Of a stretch of DNA of 64,000 nt, positions 12,546 through 24,900 are shown piece after piece (position 1 is the stretch's first letter; every line of letters begins with the position of its first letter). Made by a program: the position numbers and the translations under genes. Origin of the DNA: Physcia stellaris (taxonomy: Eukaryota > Ascomycota > Lecanoromycetes > Caliciales > Physciaceae); assembly GCA_018902385.1 (NCBI GenBank), contig JABSSW010000063.1:1-64000 (forward strand). The letters are read 5' to 3'. Below the pieces are notes generated by a model that did no database searches, was not told the origin of the DNA, and worked only from the letters and a program-made list of their open reading frames with translations.

Positions 12546-13526
12546 ATGGCAGAGGTCAAAGCGGTAGACATAGGTGGCCACAAAATTCGTCTACTCACCG
12601 AAGACAATTACAATGATTGGCTGGTGGATATACGAGCCATACTACGTCCACGAAAGCTCTGGAAGTACGCAACCGAGCCCTATACGCCTACCTTCAATCC
12701 AGCAGACCCCAAGAAGCCCACCGATCTGGAAATAATCAGCGCCAAAGCCGAAGAGACTGAGTGGAAGAGCAAGGCCGAAGAAACGGCCGATTACATGACG
12801 CCTACAATAGGCACAAAGATGAAAAACAAGCTCAAGGACGAGCATTTCAACAATAGCTACAAGATGTTATTGAGAATCAAAGAAGAGTTGGAACCCATCG
12901 GCGATGCACAATTTATGAGACTCACGAAGGAGTATTACTCGCTGAATATCAAGGACTACAAAGACATGTCAGAATTTCTGGATAAGGTCAAGCAGTTGGA
13001 GGAACGAATTGATGCTACAAAGGTCAATCTCACTGCCGATAAGCGGACAATTATTTGCCTCATGATGGGATTGGCACACGACAGGGAGTATCGTTCGTTG
13101 ATACAGATTTGGGCCGCCATGCCGAATCTCACGGGCGAGAAAGCGAGAGCCATGCTCATGGAGGAGTATCGTCAACAAGAGCACGTGGAGGAGAGCATCG
13201 ATGCGGCCAGAATCGCGAAATCGAACAACAAGGGGAGTTCGAGATCTGCATGCAAGGATTGCGGTAGGCCACATTCAGGTCTATGCTGGGATATTCATCC
13301 AGAATCGGCCCCTGATTGGCTCAAGGAGAAGAAGAAATGGGAGGAAGCGCAGCGAAATAAGGCCAACACATTGGGTGGCAAAGTCAAGAAGGTTAAATCT
13401 CATACGTTGATTTATACAAGTTCCGACACCGATGGGAGCTATACAGACTCGAATCAGATGGGAGTACTGACTGCCGAGCTCGCTAGCGAAAACAACGGAG
13501 GACCTTCAGGCCAAGAGGGAGCCTGA
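12546..13526 (+). CDS. Copia-type Gag protein of the non-autonomous element
   Basis: A 326-aa open frame beginning MAEVKAVDIGGHKIRLLT. The N-terminal part has the Copia gag pattern: a LxxxNYxxW-like motif (LTEDNYNDWLVDI) and a helical capsid-like domain with SEFLDKVKQLEERID near residue 140. Near residue 236 there is a zinc-knuckle-like cluster C-x2-C-x3-H-x3-C (CKDCGRPHSGLC). The C-terminal tail is short and acidic. The expected role is packaging of element RNA into particles, with help from enzymes encoded elsewhere. The frame looks whole. It is separated from the 5' LTR by about 110 bp and from the 3' LTR by about 280 bp of non-coding DNA with short GAGGCC-rich repeats. Confidence 0.85.
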   Translation: MAEVKAVDIGGHKIRLLTEDNYNDWLVDIRAILRPRKLWKYATEPYTPTFNPADPKKPTDLEIISAKAEETEWKSKAEETADYMTPTIGTKMKNKLKDEHFNNSYKMLLRIKEELEPIGDAQFMRLTKEYYSLNIKDYKDMSEFLDKVKQLEERIDATKVNLTADKRTIICLMMGLAHDREYRSLIQIWAAMPNLTGEKARAMLMEEYRQQEHVEESIDAARIAKSNNKGSSRSACKDCGRPHSGLCWDIHPESAPDWLKEKKKWEEAQRNKANTLGGKVKKVKSHTLIYTSSDTDGSYTDSNQMGVLTAELASENNGGPSGQEGA

Positions 13527-13544
13527 TTGCCTCGGGGTATTTGA

Positions 13545-13800
13545 CCTCAACCTCACATGTAACGGAGGCCAAGATCTCCACCAAACGGCACAGGAAATCG
13601 AGGCCAAGATCTCGTACAACGTAACAGGAAATCGAGGCCCAAGACCTCGTACAAATAGCACAACAAGGGAGGCCCAGGACCTCAACGAAACGGCACGGAT
13701 TCGAGGCCAAAGACCTCACATACAAATGGAAACTCAACACCATGACGTCAGACGATAAAGGGAGCGAATAGGTAGAATCAGGCTTCAAGGCCTCAGGTGC
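13545..13800 (+). repeat. GAGGCCAAGA-type short repeats downstream of gag
   Basis: A phrase like CGAGGCCAAGACCTC with an ACGGCACAGGAAAT-like neighbour recurs at least five times at roughly 40-45 bp spacing between gag and the 3' LTR. It is non-coding and may be part of the packaging or transcript-end region of the element. Confidence 0.6.
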
Positions 13801-13809
13801 AAAAGGGAG

Positions 13810-13942
13810 TGTTAGGAATCGGTATGCCTCAGGGCCTTGGCACACGTGACTAGGGCAATAGGCCAAATAAGCCACGGTCGCATGTAACTAGAACCCACAC
13901 ACCTACATACTTTTTCAATGCAATACGATTCAGACTCCAACA
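13810..13942 (+). repeat. 3' LTR of the gag-only Copia-type element
   Basis: 133 bp, near-identical partner of 12305-12437, followed by the target duplication CTAAA. Confidence 0.9.
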
Positions 13943-14250
13943 CTAAATCGATCGCCTGTGGCTCATCTAGCCCAGCCTGCTGCATTTACAATCCTCCCTT
14001 TTATACATGCATCGATCGTATGTAATTCTTGTATCCGGTTTATTAAATCTCGATAGATTCTAATACGTTCCTAGCTGGTCGGGATCTTAGTAAAGACGGC
14101 CTTCGCAGACTGTGCGCGGCCACCGGGATTGAGGGTCATCAGACTCATCTTTGTTGCTGTGATAAAAGCTTCTTGGGGGTAAGTCATTATCAATATCATA
14201 TGTCACTAGACGTTACTGACGACATACAGTCTAATTGCCACCCTGCATGA

Positions 14251-14809
14251 ATTTGGAGAGGTTGCCTGGGATAACCTTTGCAAACCTGAGAAGCCGAGCT
14301 AATAGCTTTGGCAGGAGGAGAGTCGAGGGGAATTTGAACTAGTAACCGTGGTGGTGGACTGGACTTAAATTGAATAGACGGTAGCGGCCATTATTCTAAG
14401 CACTTTCGTTCAAAGGGGAGGTCCTGATGTTAGTATGTGATTTAAAGTAGCGAAAGTCTCTACCGTTTTCAATTACGAATCAATGCGTTGTTATGGGCTA
14501 CCAGTACGCGCACCCCCTATACCGGTATGCGCACCTCCCTTCCCCGGAGAAGTACCCGGAGCTGCCCCCGGAAGTTGTACGAGCCCAATATTTCATCTCC
14601 GGCCAAAGTTCGATTTCGCCATACAAAACGGACCTTTTTGTTGCAGATTTGTCTGCCATCTGTTTGTCTTTTGCATGTGATCCGGTCAGCAAATCAAATC
14701 GATCAAAACTCAAGATTTTGAAGCATGGTATGACTGCGATATTGGTTGAACAATTTTTTTGCGAACAATTTTTCTTTCAAAATTCTCTACAAGATATCTA
14801 ATCGTTTTT
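14251..14809. other. Edge of the gene island, no supported gene
   Basis: About 560 bp between the cysteine-rich gene and the AT-rich block. It includes a GC-rich stretch at about 14500-14600 with overlapping open frames on both strands, none with a recognisable domain. Composition shifts to AT-rich between about 14700 and 14810. Confidence 0.4.
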
Positions 14810-17800
14810 CGTCTGATATATGATTAGTTGCGTCATCTTTCATGCGTTCGCATTTCGATTGTTAATATACGTGTTAAAAAATTAATTAATGCAATTTTCG
14901 TCGAGTGATTTTCGTCGAATGATAAACAACACATTTTGCAAATTTCATACAAAGACGAAAATAAAATTTGACGATCAAAAATAAATAAAATATCGATTTG
15001 TTTTCGATCATTTCACGATTTACACATTTCGAATTTCATTGCAAATTTCTTTTTCTCAAATATATCGTTTTTGTATTTTTTATTTCGTGATGAATATTAA
15101 ATCAAATCGCAATTATGATACGACGAACAAACGACGACGAATTATAAAAATTATGTCGTTTGCGCATTTAGAATTTTCATACATCGATAAAATTGTTGAA
15201 AAAAATATTCAAAACTCGTCTGAATGATTATGTTTTTTCGAAAAGTTTCGTTTTCGTGAAAATTAATGATGCAAATAAAAAACGAAAACGATATAATTTC
15301 AAATGTCATCGTCATGACGAAAAGTTTCGTGATTACAGAAAAATTGCAAAAAAATCGACAAAAATTCAATATCAAACATAATTTCAATGAATGTTTGCAT
15401 TTTGTAAAATTGATATATTACAAATCGAAACAACATTATGTTTTAAAAATAATGAATTCGAAACATAATCACAAATTGTTTTTCAATTTTTATGATTTGA
15501 CACGTGTTCACAAAACTCGTGATTTTGATTTACAATAAACAAAACAATTAAATCAAAATTTAATCGAAACGAATACGAAATATAAACAAATCAACAAAAT
15601 GTTTCGATGTTACGAGTTTCGACTCAATGCGATAAAATATAAAAATCTTTTATTGAAAATCAAAAAAAACATTTCAAAAGAAATTACGTTGAACTTTGAG
15701 AAAATTAAAAAATCGTGAATTTCACGTTCGAATATCTGAACAATATATTGTTGTTGACAATATACGAATTCATAAAAAAATCGATTTCTTTTGATTTTGC
15801 AACGAAAAACAAATACACATGATTAGAAAATTTGAAAACGAAACAATGATACAAATCGATACAACGTTCAATATCGACAATTTATTGTTTTTTTATTCGT
15901 GTTAATGATAATTACGAATATTAATACGACGTATTTCGTGATTTATTGTTTCGTGACTTTCGAATCGATCGAAATTTTCATGTTTATGTATGATTGTATG
16001 CGAAATTTTTCTTTTACGATGATTGTTTTGATTTTGCTGTTTTTTAAACGATTTCGCTGCAAATTTCATAGTTTCAATAACGAAAAAACGTCGAATAAAA
16101 TCGATTTTACATCAACGAAAAATGAAAATCGAACGTGCGAAAAAATGCATAAAAATCGTTTTTAAAATAGAAATCGAAATGTCGAAAATCGAAAACGATT
16201 GCAAATTTCAATGTTGCATTTGACATGTTGTTCAAACGATCAAAAAACGACTTATTAAAAAAATTATAAAATTGAAACACGCAAAACATACGTTGATCGT
16301 ATTTGAATTTGAATCGAATCATTTATTTTCGAAATTTTGAAAATTAATCGAAAAATCATGTTTTCGACGATGTATTTAAAAAACAAAAATACATTCGATC
16401 GTTTTATGATTTCAAAAACATCAATTCGTGAAAACGTACATTCGTTTCAATCGTAACTTTGAATGCAATTTCAATTAACGAATTGAAAACATTCATTTCG
16501 ATGTTAAAAAAATGACGAATAAACAAACGTTTTCGAATATCGCAACAATTCGAATAGACGAACAAATTTAAAAAAAATCATGATATATGAATTAAAATTA
16601 AATGATCAACGAACGTATTTTTCTAAATCGTTGCAACACGATCGACGATCATTCAAATGCATTGATTTTTATTTTATTCATTATGTTTTGCTGAGAATTT
16701 TCGAGCAATGAATAAAAATCAAAAAATGAATTATTGAAATCGAAAATAACAAAAATATTGCGTTCGTAAAAAATAAATGCGAAAACGAATGCGAAAATTC
16801 GTTGCGTTACGTTTTGTTTTGCAAATGTTGATTATATCGTTGTGTCATTGAAAAAATTTCGATATTTATTTTATTCATGCATTTTCGTTGACTTTTTGAC
16901 GATTTCGAGTATGTTGTTGATTGACAAATGAATTTCAATGTCGATTTCGAAATCGAAAATTATTTTCGAATAATTGTGTTCGAATTTATTAACATCAACA
17001 ACGATAACAACGATGACAATGACGAGAAAAAAATGAAATTGTCGCGTTAATCAATACAATTGCGATTTCGTTTTCGAAATTCGCGAAAAATCGTTACGTT
17101 GTTAAAAATCAAATTTTGTTTGAAAACATTGATATTGATTTTTTTGAAATGCACGAATTCATTAAAAATTTTCACGAACAAAAAAATACGTCAAGAAATT
17201 TGTCGATTTGATGAATATCTTGAATCAACGATGAAAAAAAAAAATCAACAACAAGTTTTTTTTTCAGATTTTTTTTTTTGCAAAACTCAACGAGAATTTG
17301 AAATTCAAAAAAATCGAAAACGTGCGTTGTGTGATTTAAAAATCGTCGTCGAAAACGAAACATTAACACGTAATCGTGTTCGAATTCAAATGAATTTTCA
17401 ACGCAATGAAATTTTACATAAAAATTTAAAAATCAAAAATTGCGAAACGAAAAATTTGCAAACTCAATATCAAACAATAAATGAAAACGAGACAAAAATA
17501 TCGCAAATGCAAACGAATTACGTATTGATCATACAATTGCAAAAAACAAAAAACGAAATATTAAAAAAAAAACGTTCAAATGAAAAACACGTTTGAAATC
17601 GAATTTCAGAAAAAAACGTTTCTTGATTTTTCGTCGATAAATTTTTTTTTTGTTTTCGATAAACGTGTTTTTTGTCAGTAAACGAAAAACGATCAAAAGT
17701 TCGAAAATTTTTCAAAATCAAAACAGATCGATGTTCAAAGTTTTTTCGAATTTTTTTCGAATTTTTTTCTTTTTTGAATTTTTTCTTTTTCGATGCGAAT

Positions 17801-18462
17801 TCTGAAAACGATGACGCAAAATCGTTCAATGACACAAAATCGTTTATTAAACAATATTGAAATCTGAATCAAATCAAAAAACAAAATCAATTTATCAATC
17901 AGATTTTAATCGAAAATTAAAAAACATCGATTTTTATTGTTCAAAACATTCGCAATCGACGCGAAATAATTTCGAAATTCACGAAAAAATCGAATTGCAA
18001 AAATTCGTCGACGAAAAAAAAATAAAAAAAAATCGAAACGAAAAAGTAACGACGAAAAATCAAAAAAAAAAAAAAAAAAATAAAAAGCGTGCGAAAGTCA
18101 TGAAATCTAAAAAAAAATTTATTTCGCAATTAAAAATCATGTTCGCGAATTTCAATTTTTCACAATAAAATAATTAAATAGATAGAATTCACTGTTGCAA
18201 TAAAATCAATTTTTGAACATTTTTCTTTTTTTATCTTGACGTTTACGAATTTTATTGCGTGAAAAAAAATTCAAACACGCGTTGAATTGTGTCAAAAATA
18301 CGTATTTATGAATCAAAACACGAATTAACAATTCAAACACGAAAAAGAAAAATGATATGATCGTCGATGAAAATAAATAATCGAAAATCGAAATCGAAAA
18401 CGACGAGAAAATGTGCGTTCGACAAACGAAACGTAATTTCGTTTGATTTTTATCATCATATT
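14810..18462 (+). mobile_element. Mutator-like (MULE) DNA transposon relic, heavily mutated
   Basis: AT-rich DNA with traces of a MULE transposase on the + strand. The frame at 15266-15538 has an FAR1/WRKY-GCM1-like DNA-binding pattern: a cysteine (NECLHF), then YKSKQHYVLKI, then KHNHKL, matching the C...HxH layout found at the N-terminus of fungal MULE transposases. The next frame, from about 15540, continues with a helical LIxxNTKYKQINKMFR-like segment typical of the region before the catalytic core. Further downstream only fragments are visible, including a lysine-rich, coiled-coil-like stretch at 17060-17596. Many stops occur. No terminal inverted repeats could be fixed, so the limits are approximate. 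Part of the interval may be other repeat DNA. Confidence 0.55.
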
Positions 18463-18658
18463 TGTAAAAATGTAAACATTGCGTGATTAAAATGTGCGAA
18501 TAATAATATTAATTGCTATAATAAATGTTAAACACATAATAAAATTAATTGTTAAAAAACAGAAAAAAATTCGTGAAATTTCGAATATATAAACACGAAA
18601 TGCGACAATTAAATTCGCAATGTTTTAACGTTTGCTTGATCGATTTCGTCTCGTTACA
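18463..18658 (-). repeat. LTR of gypsy family B (3' LTR on the minus strand)
   Basis: 196 bp, paired with 33835-34030. More AT-rich than its partner, which retains more G and C. Confidence 0.85.
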
Positions 18659-21600
18659 ATTGTTTTCTTTTTGAATGATCGATTTTTCGTGTCAAATATC
18701 AATGTTTTTGCAATATATTCATAATGCATCGCAACAACGTTGTTTTGTATATAACATCGTGTTTTCAACGTGTAATTTTGAAACATTGTAATTCAATAAA
18801 TAAAAATAACAATAATAAGGTAATTTAATTTCAAATATCGCGTTTATGTTGTGAAATCGAATCGAAATAAATCGCGTCATGTGTTGATGAATGTTTATTT
18901 CAATTTTTCAATTCATTTTTTGAATTTTTTCTTTTAACATTTTTATTTCATAACATGATAAATATTTCATTTGATTTTTTTGTTTTTGCAATAACAATAA
19001 TTATTGCGACAATGATGTCAACATGATAAATCGTTGTTTGTACAATTATCATATTGCTTTTGCAAATGATAATGTTGTCGCAATGATGTTTCAATGACGA
19101 CGAAATTGATTTTCGAACATCGACAATACAATGCGTGTGTTAACGATGCAATAAATCATAATTTCATTTTTTTTTCGTCGTTGTTTGTTACGTTTCGCAA
19201 AAACACGCAATTTGTTATTTTTGCTGTAAATGTATTGTAAATAGCGATGACGTTGCTGACGCGTATTAAATTGAAAAAATTTTTACGTTCGAATTGTTGA
19301 ATACAATTAATACGACAAACATGTATTCGAATCGCGATGTTCGCGATCGCATTGTAATCAAATTCAATAAACAAACACACACAATTGTTTCATATCAATT
19401 TGACGCGTAACAAAATCAATTCATATATGATGTCAACGTTGCGTTCGAAAATTTCGTTATGATTCAAAACACGTTTGCGTTTTTTTTTGACGAAAACAAA
19501 CGAAACAAATGCGAACTTTGCAACAAAAATTCTCATTATTGTAAAAGAAACAATGTTTTTACAAATTGCAAAACAACGTTTGCATTTTCGTTGTCAAAAA
19601 TAACGACAATTTGAAATTGATTTTTCAACATTGAAAAAATAATAACATACGATTTTTAATGCATAACGTGATTAACATGAAACAAAATAACATGAAAAAA
19701 AAAAAATTCGTTGTTTTTTATTAAAAAATTTTTTTCGCAAATTTGCGTTGATTGTCACGTCAAAATTCGTTGAAAAAAAATATCATTTTGTTTGTTTTTT
19801 TTCGTTTGTTTTTGTTTTTGTTCGAAAAAAATTCGAATTTTTTTGTTTCGTTTTTCGATTTTCGCGTCGTTTTTTTTCGTTTTTGTCTCGTTTGCGTTTG
19901 TTTCGTTTGTTGATTTCGTTACGTTTATATCGCAAACAAATTCGTTTGTTGTTACGTTTGTTTTTGCGTCGATTTCGATTCAACAAAATCACGTAATCAA
20001 TGATAAACAAAATTTCATTAAACGCAACGACAATTAACATGACGCAATCGAAATCGATTTGATTGTTGTGATGTGAATTTTGATTGATAAATTTATTAAC
20101 GCGTTAATTTACATTTTCGTGTTTTTTTTTTCGATTTAATGATCGCATGATTTTGTTTGTTGTTGTGTTTTTTTCGTTAAATGTTGAATTTTGTTTTTTG
20201 TTGTGACGTGTTGTTTTGTTGTTTGTTTGTTGTATACAAATTGTGCATGTAATCAAAAACAATTCATAATATCATTTTATTGTTTGTGTTTTTGCGTCGC
20301 AATTATTGTTATTTTTGTTTTTAAATCGTTCACGTTTTTTCAACTTTAAAGATTGACGTGTTTGTTTTTTTGTTGAAAATTTTTCGTTCGATTTCGTTTT
20401 GAATTTGTTTGTTTTTCGACGTTTCGTAAGTTTTTTAAATTTGCGTAATTCGCGCGCATTTTCGAATTTGACAATTGCGTTTTTCGTATTTTCGAAATGT
20501 TTCATTGATTTTCACGAATTCTCATATGACGATGAATTTATTCATGCAATAAAATATTTAAATTGATTTTTTTAATGCGTTTGTTTAGCATTTGCGATAT
20601 TTTTCGTTTTTTTTTCGTTTTTCATTAATATTGATTGCGATTTTGAATTTGCGTCGTCACGATTATATTAAAAATTCGAATAAAAAAACATGAAACACAA
20701 AATGTATAAATTCATATTGTTTAAACAAATCAAATTCGTAAATTTGCGTATATATTTTTTTGACAATTTCGAAAAAATTCAATTATTTATGATTAATTTT
20801 TTTAAAACGTAATGTGCGTATATTTACATCACGCAACAACATTTTTTTTTTAAATTCAAAGTTTTTCATTATATGATTTTTATTATAATATTTGATTTGT
20901 TGTTCGAAAATCGTTTTTCACAAATTCATTAAATGCGTTCGATTGTTTCGTAACGTTTTTGTTTTGTTTGTTGCAAATGTTGTTTTTTTTTTTTTTGAAA
21001 ATTGTTCACAAAATCGCTGTTTAAAATCGCAACGTATTCAAACAAATTTTTTGAAAAATTTGATCAATGTTTGAATGTTTGTTATTATTATAAACAAATT
21101 GTGTCATGAATAACAATTTTGATCAATTATTTTGTTTGAAATTGTAATACATTCGCAAATAATGTTCGAACACAACATTTTGTTTTTTTGTTTGTTCATT
21201 TGTTTGTGAATGAAAAACAATATTAAATTTACGTTTCGTTTTCAAATTTTAACACAAAATAAATCAAAAATTGTTTATGAAAAAAATTTTGATTCGAAAT
21301 AATGTTACGTATTATTTCATAACGACATACGAATTCTCGTTATAGCAAATTCGCAAAATCTATCGCGTTTAACGTTTTTGTGATTGCTATATACGTTGCG
21401 TATTTCGTCAATTTGTTTATCAATATTAATATCGAGTCGTTAATCTTTTCAATGTAAAAATTTTTAACAAAAAACATATTTGTAATGAAATTCATGATAA
21501 TTGTATCGAATGATTGTTTTTTTTTCGACGAAATTGTTATCATATCGTCATAAAATTTATGTCGATGAATTCGCATTCGTTAACAATTTGAACAAATGCG

Positions 21601-21734
21601 TACATAATTTGTTATTTTTTAATTATGTCAAATCAAAAATATTTGCGTCGCACAACATTTTCGTCGAAAAAATGTTTTTATTGATTTTTACGTTTAAATT
21701 CGATTTCGAGTCGATTAGTCGATTAGTCAAAAAC

Positions 21735-21969
21735 TATCATGAATCGTGCTTGAATAAACGTATTATTGATTAATTAAACGAAAACAATAAGTTTGCAAAA
21801 GTAAATAAATACAAAATGTTGAAATTGCAAACAATGTGCGACGTCAAGTTTCAAATCATGTTAATTTCGACGTAAAATTAAAACATAATTCGTTGTTCGA
21901 TCATATCATATCAATTATCTATTTATCAAATTTATTTGTCAAATCTATTTGTCAAACATGTTTGTAACA
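21735..21969 (-). repeat. 3' LTR of gypsy family A copy 2
   Basis: 235 bp, minus orientation, preceded (minus strand) by a purine run, as in copy 1. Confidence 0.85.
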
Positions 21970-24900
21970 TTAATTTTTTTTTCGCGAACGTTGTTTCGAC
22001 GATTCGTCGTTAATTCGAAACGAAAACGTTGTTAATTGTTTTAAACGAATTCAAAATTCGAAATTTTCACGATCATTATTTAATTTATTTTTTGATTTTT
22101 TCAATATGTTGTATTAATTCATAATTTAATAAAATCGAACAACAATTTTTGAAAATGTTTTTGACATAATTCAATTTTTTATACAACGTAAATTTTGATT
22201 GTAAACAACGTCGAAACGATAATAATAAAATTTGAAATTAAAAAAAAATTTGAAACAAACGAATGAAATCAAAATAAATTCAAATTTTCAAATTTTAATC
22301 GAACGTAATTTCGATGAATGTCAAAACGACATTTTTTTCGAAAACGACGACGATTCGCAAATAAATTTTGATCATCGATTTAAAAAATGAAAAAAATAAT
22401 TTTGAATGATTTCGAATTTGCGACGATAAAATGAATTCGATAATAATCATTTATCACGTCACGAACATTATCGAATTCATCGTTATCGACGTAATATCAA
22501 ATTCGATCATGCGATCAATTTGATCAATTGACGCGATATTGAAAACGATCGTAATGATATCGAAATTTTAAAATATCGTTCATTTTTCATTCGAAATTTT
22601 CGTTGATTACAACGAAATCGAATGATTCGTTGATTTGATTTTCGAAAAAATCACAAAAAATTTTGCGCAAAAATCAACAATGAAACACATCATAAATTCG
22701 CATTGTTTCAAATAATTCAAATTGATAAAAATTGCTCATACGTTTTAATATTTTGTATGAATCAAGTTTTTTGTCATCAAGTTTGTCGAATAATTTAGCG
22801 ATTTTGATGTTTCGTCGATTCAAAAAAACGTAATTTTTTTCGACGTATTCGACGATTTTGCGATGTTTGTTGATTTGTGTCGTCATGCGTTTTTGAATTA
22901 TTTCGACGTGAATTCGTACATAATCGAAAATGTTTTGCATTGTGTTCGTGATGTTTTTCGTTTTAACGATCAAAAATCGTTTTCTTGTCGTGACATACGA
23001 AATAAAATTCGATAAAAAATTCATACGTGAATGAAAATTTTTGTTGACGAAAAACGATGACAATTCAATAAATGCAAAAATCGCGTTATTGTTTGCAAAT
23101 TCGATCATAAATAATCAAACGTTTCAATCGTTTTGCATGTAATTGCAATATTGTCGCAATTGTTTTTCGATGTTTTGATTGATTTTTTCGATTTAATCAT
23201 CAGTTTTTGAATGAAAAATCGTGAAAAACTTACATTTGATGTCGAAAATTTTGCAAAAAACTTGTCATACGAAAAACACGAATTGAAAATTTCGATCAAA
23301 TGTTATGAAAAAAAGCAAATCATGAATACGAAACACGTATTGAATGAATATCTTTGCTATAATTTCAGCATTCGTGTTTTCGTTTTTCGCTGTACAAAAT
23401 GCATAATGACGTTTTTTATTAAATTTGTCGATTATCGTGCAAATGACATTATGATCGTGAACGTCAAATAATTTCGTGATAAAATCAATGAATATATTCG
23501 TTTAACGTTGCAAAAATATAATCAAAAAAATGAATAATTCGTTTTTACGATTTTTGAAAATTTTAATTCGTTGACATTCGTGACAATTACGTACGTATCG
23601 ACGAATTGTTTTGCGCATGTTGAATCAATAATAATCACAACGTAAAAAATTTTTTATGCGATTAAATTCAAAATAATTCGATGCGAAAAATTCATGAATT
23701 TTTTTGAAAAAATCAACGAGCAAAAAAACATCGACGAACATTTATAATCGATTTTTGTAATATAAAACATCGTTTTTTTTTGACAATCGCGTAAATTGAT
23801 TTCATTCACGAAAATGAAATTTTGATTGAATGTTTCACGATATGTTCGATAATCGTCGTTTGTTTTGTTTGCAACGAAAATTCGTTCGTAAATTGATTCG
23901 TCAAATTCGACGACATGAATTTCGAATCGTTTTGAAATAAACAACATTTGTTTTTTATATTGATGTCGTTCGTCGTTATCGTTTTTAAATCGTGAATTCG
24001 ACATGCGAATCAAAACGTCTGTTTTAACGTTTTGAATTTTTGATTGAAACTGAATGACGATATTGAATTTCGATAAAATTTCTGCTCAACGAATTTGACG
24101 AAAAATTAATTTTTTCGAAATTATGAAAATTTTCAAATTTTTGTGATCGATGAAAATCTTGATCGATTCGTCAATGTTTTCGAATTTTGAACGTCAATGT
24201 TTCAAACAACGAATAATAATCAATAATTTTTTGTTATAAATTTCGTAATTGCATTCGATTGAAATCATGTTTCGATTATAAAAAACAACGAAATGCAAAA
24301 TTTTTTCGTCATTGTATTGCGATAACATTTTCGCATTGACGTAATTTGAAAAATCGATTTCTAAAATGATTTGTTTGATTTTATCGTAATGACGAAATAT
24401 AAAAATTTCGATCACGATTTTTTTGAATAAATTAAAAATCTTTTCGACTTTCGTAATTCATTCGAAATTTACGAATTTTTTGATCATGCGAATGAAAATT
24501 TTGATTTTTTCGAAAAATCGCGAATGAAACGTCGATAAAAATTGACGAAATTCACGAAAATCTGAATTTTTTTGAAATTGATAAAACGTGTTCAATCGAT
24601 TATGATTTGCATTTTTTTTTGAATTCATGCGAAAATCATTTATCGAAAATATAACGTTCAAAAAAATCATTTCTTTTTTGAAAAATTCGCATTTCTCAAT
24701 ATTCATTTGTAAATCGATTTTTTTGAATTTTTTCAGCATTGTTCGAACGTGCACGATATGTTTTTTTTTGAATTTGTTGTAAATAAATATGTCATTCAAA
24801 TAAATTTGACAAAATTCGTTCAAAAATTGAACAGAAAATCATTTATGTAATGTTGTCAATTTGCAAAATCGTTGATTAATTCAAAAATAATATTCAATAC

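Larger units (their letters stand above)
12305..13942 (+). mobile_element. Gag-only Copia-type LTR element (TR-GAG type), looks whole and young
   Basis: A 1638-bp element with two 133-bp LTRs (12305-12437 and 13810-13942) that start TGTT and end TCCAACA, and a 5-bp target duplication CTAAA (12300-12304 and 13943-13947). The LTRs differ at only about three positions, so the insertion is recent. Directly after the 5' LTR the sequence GGTTATGA matches the complement of the initiator methionine tRNA anticodon loop, the half-tRNA primer site used by several Copia/Ty5 elements. A purine tract (AAAAGGGAG) precedes the 3' LTR. The only reading frame is gag. Protease, integrase and reverse transcriptase are absent, so movement must depend on a helper element elsewhere. 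It shows no sign of the repeat-directed mutation seen in the AT-rich blocks. Confidence 0.9.
11960..14250 (+). pseudogene. Small cysteine-rich, secreted-type protein gene (hydrophobin-like spacing), interrupted by a Copia-type element
   Basis: A host gene split in an exon by the element at 12305-13942. Exons read from the sequence: 11960-12128, 12177-12304, then (after the element and one copy of the 5-bp duplication) 13948-14017, 14075-14178 and 14230-14250. The introns are 48, 57 and 51 bp, with branch sites CTGAC, CTAAT and CTGAC. All phases agree and the frame is open across the empty site, for 163 codons. The N-terminus has a hydrophobic stretch (residues about 15-35) that could be a signal peptide. 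The C-terminal 60 residues have cysteines spaced C-x6-CC-x8-C-x15-C-x12-CCC-x8-C. This resembles the hydrophobin order C, CC, C, C, CC, C, though spacing and the triple cysteine differ. The role could be a hydrophobin or another small secreted protein. The insertion should abolish the last third of the protein. Confidence 0.6.

Noticed and set aside
14300-14390. tRNA-like B-box (AGTTCAAATTCC on the minus strand near 14332-14343)
   Set aside because: No matching acceptor stem, anticodon arm or proper A-box spacing could be found, so it is not a tRNA gene.
15001-15180. Classical RIP (CpA to TpA) as the cause of the AT-rich blocks
   Set aside because: CpA/TpG remain the commonest C-containing dinucleotides, and pairwise copy differences fall at CpT/CpC, so the classical target does not fit.
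17060-18168. Lys-rich coiled-coil frames as a host gene
   Set aside because: They are embedded in heavily mutated DNA with homopolymer runs of A. The residue bias follows the base composition.
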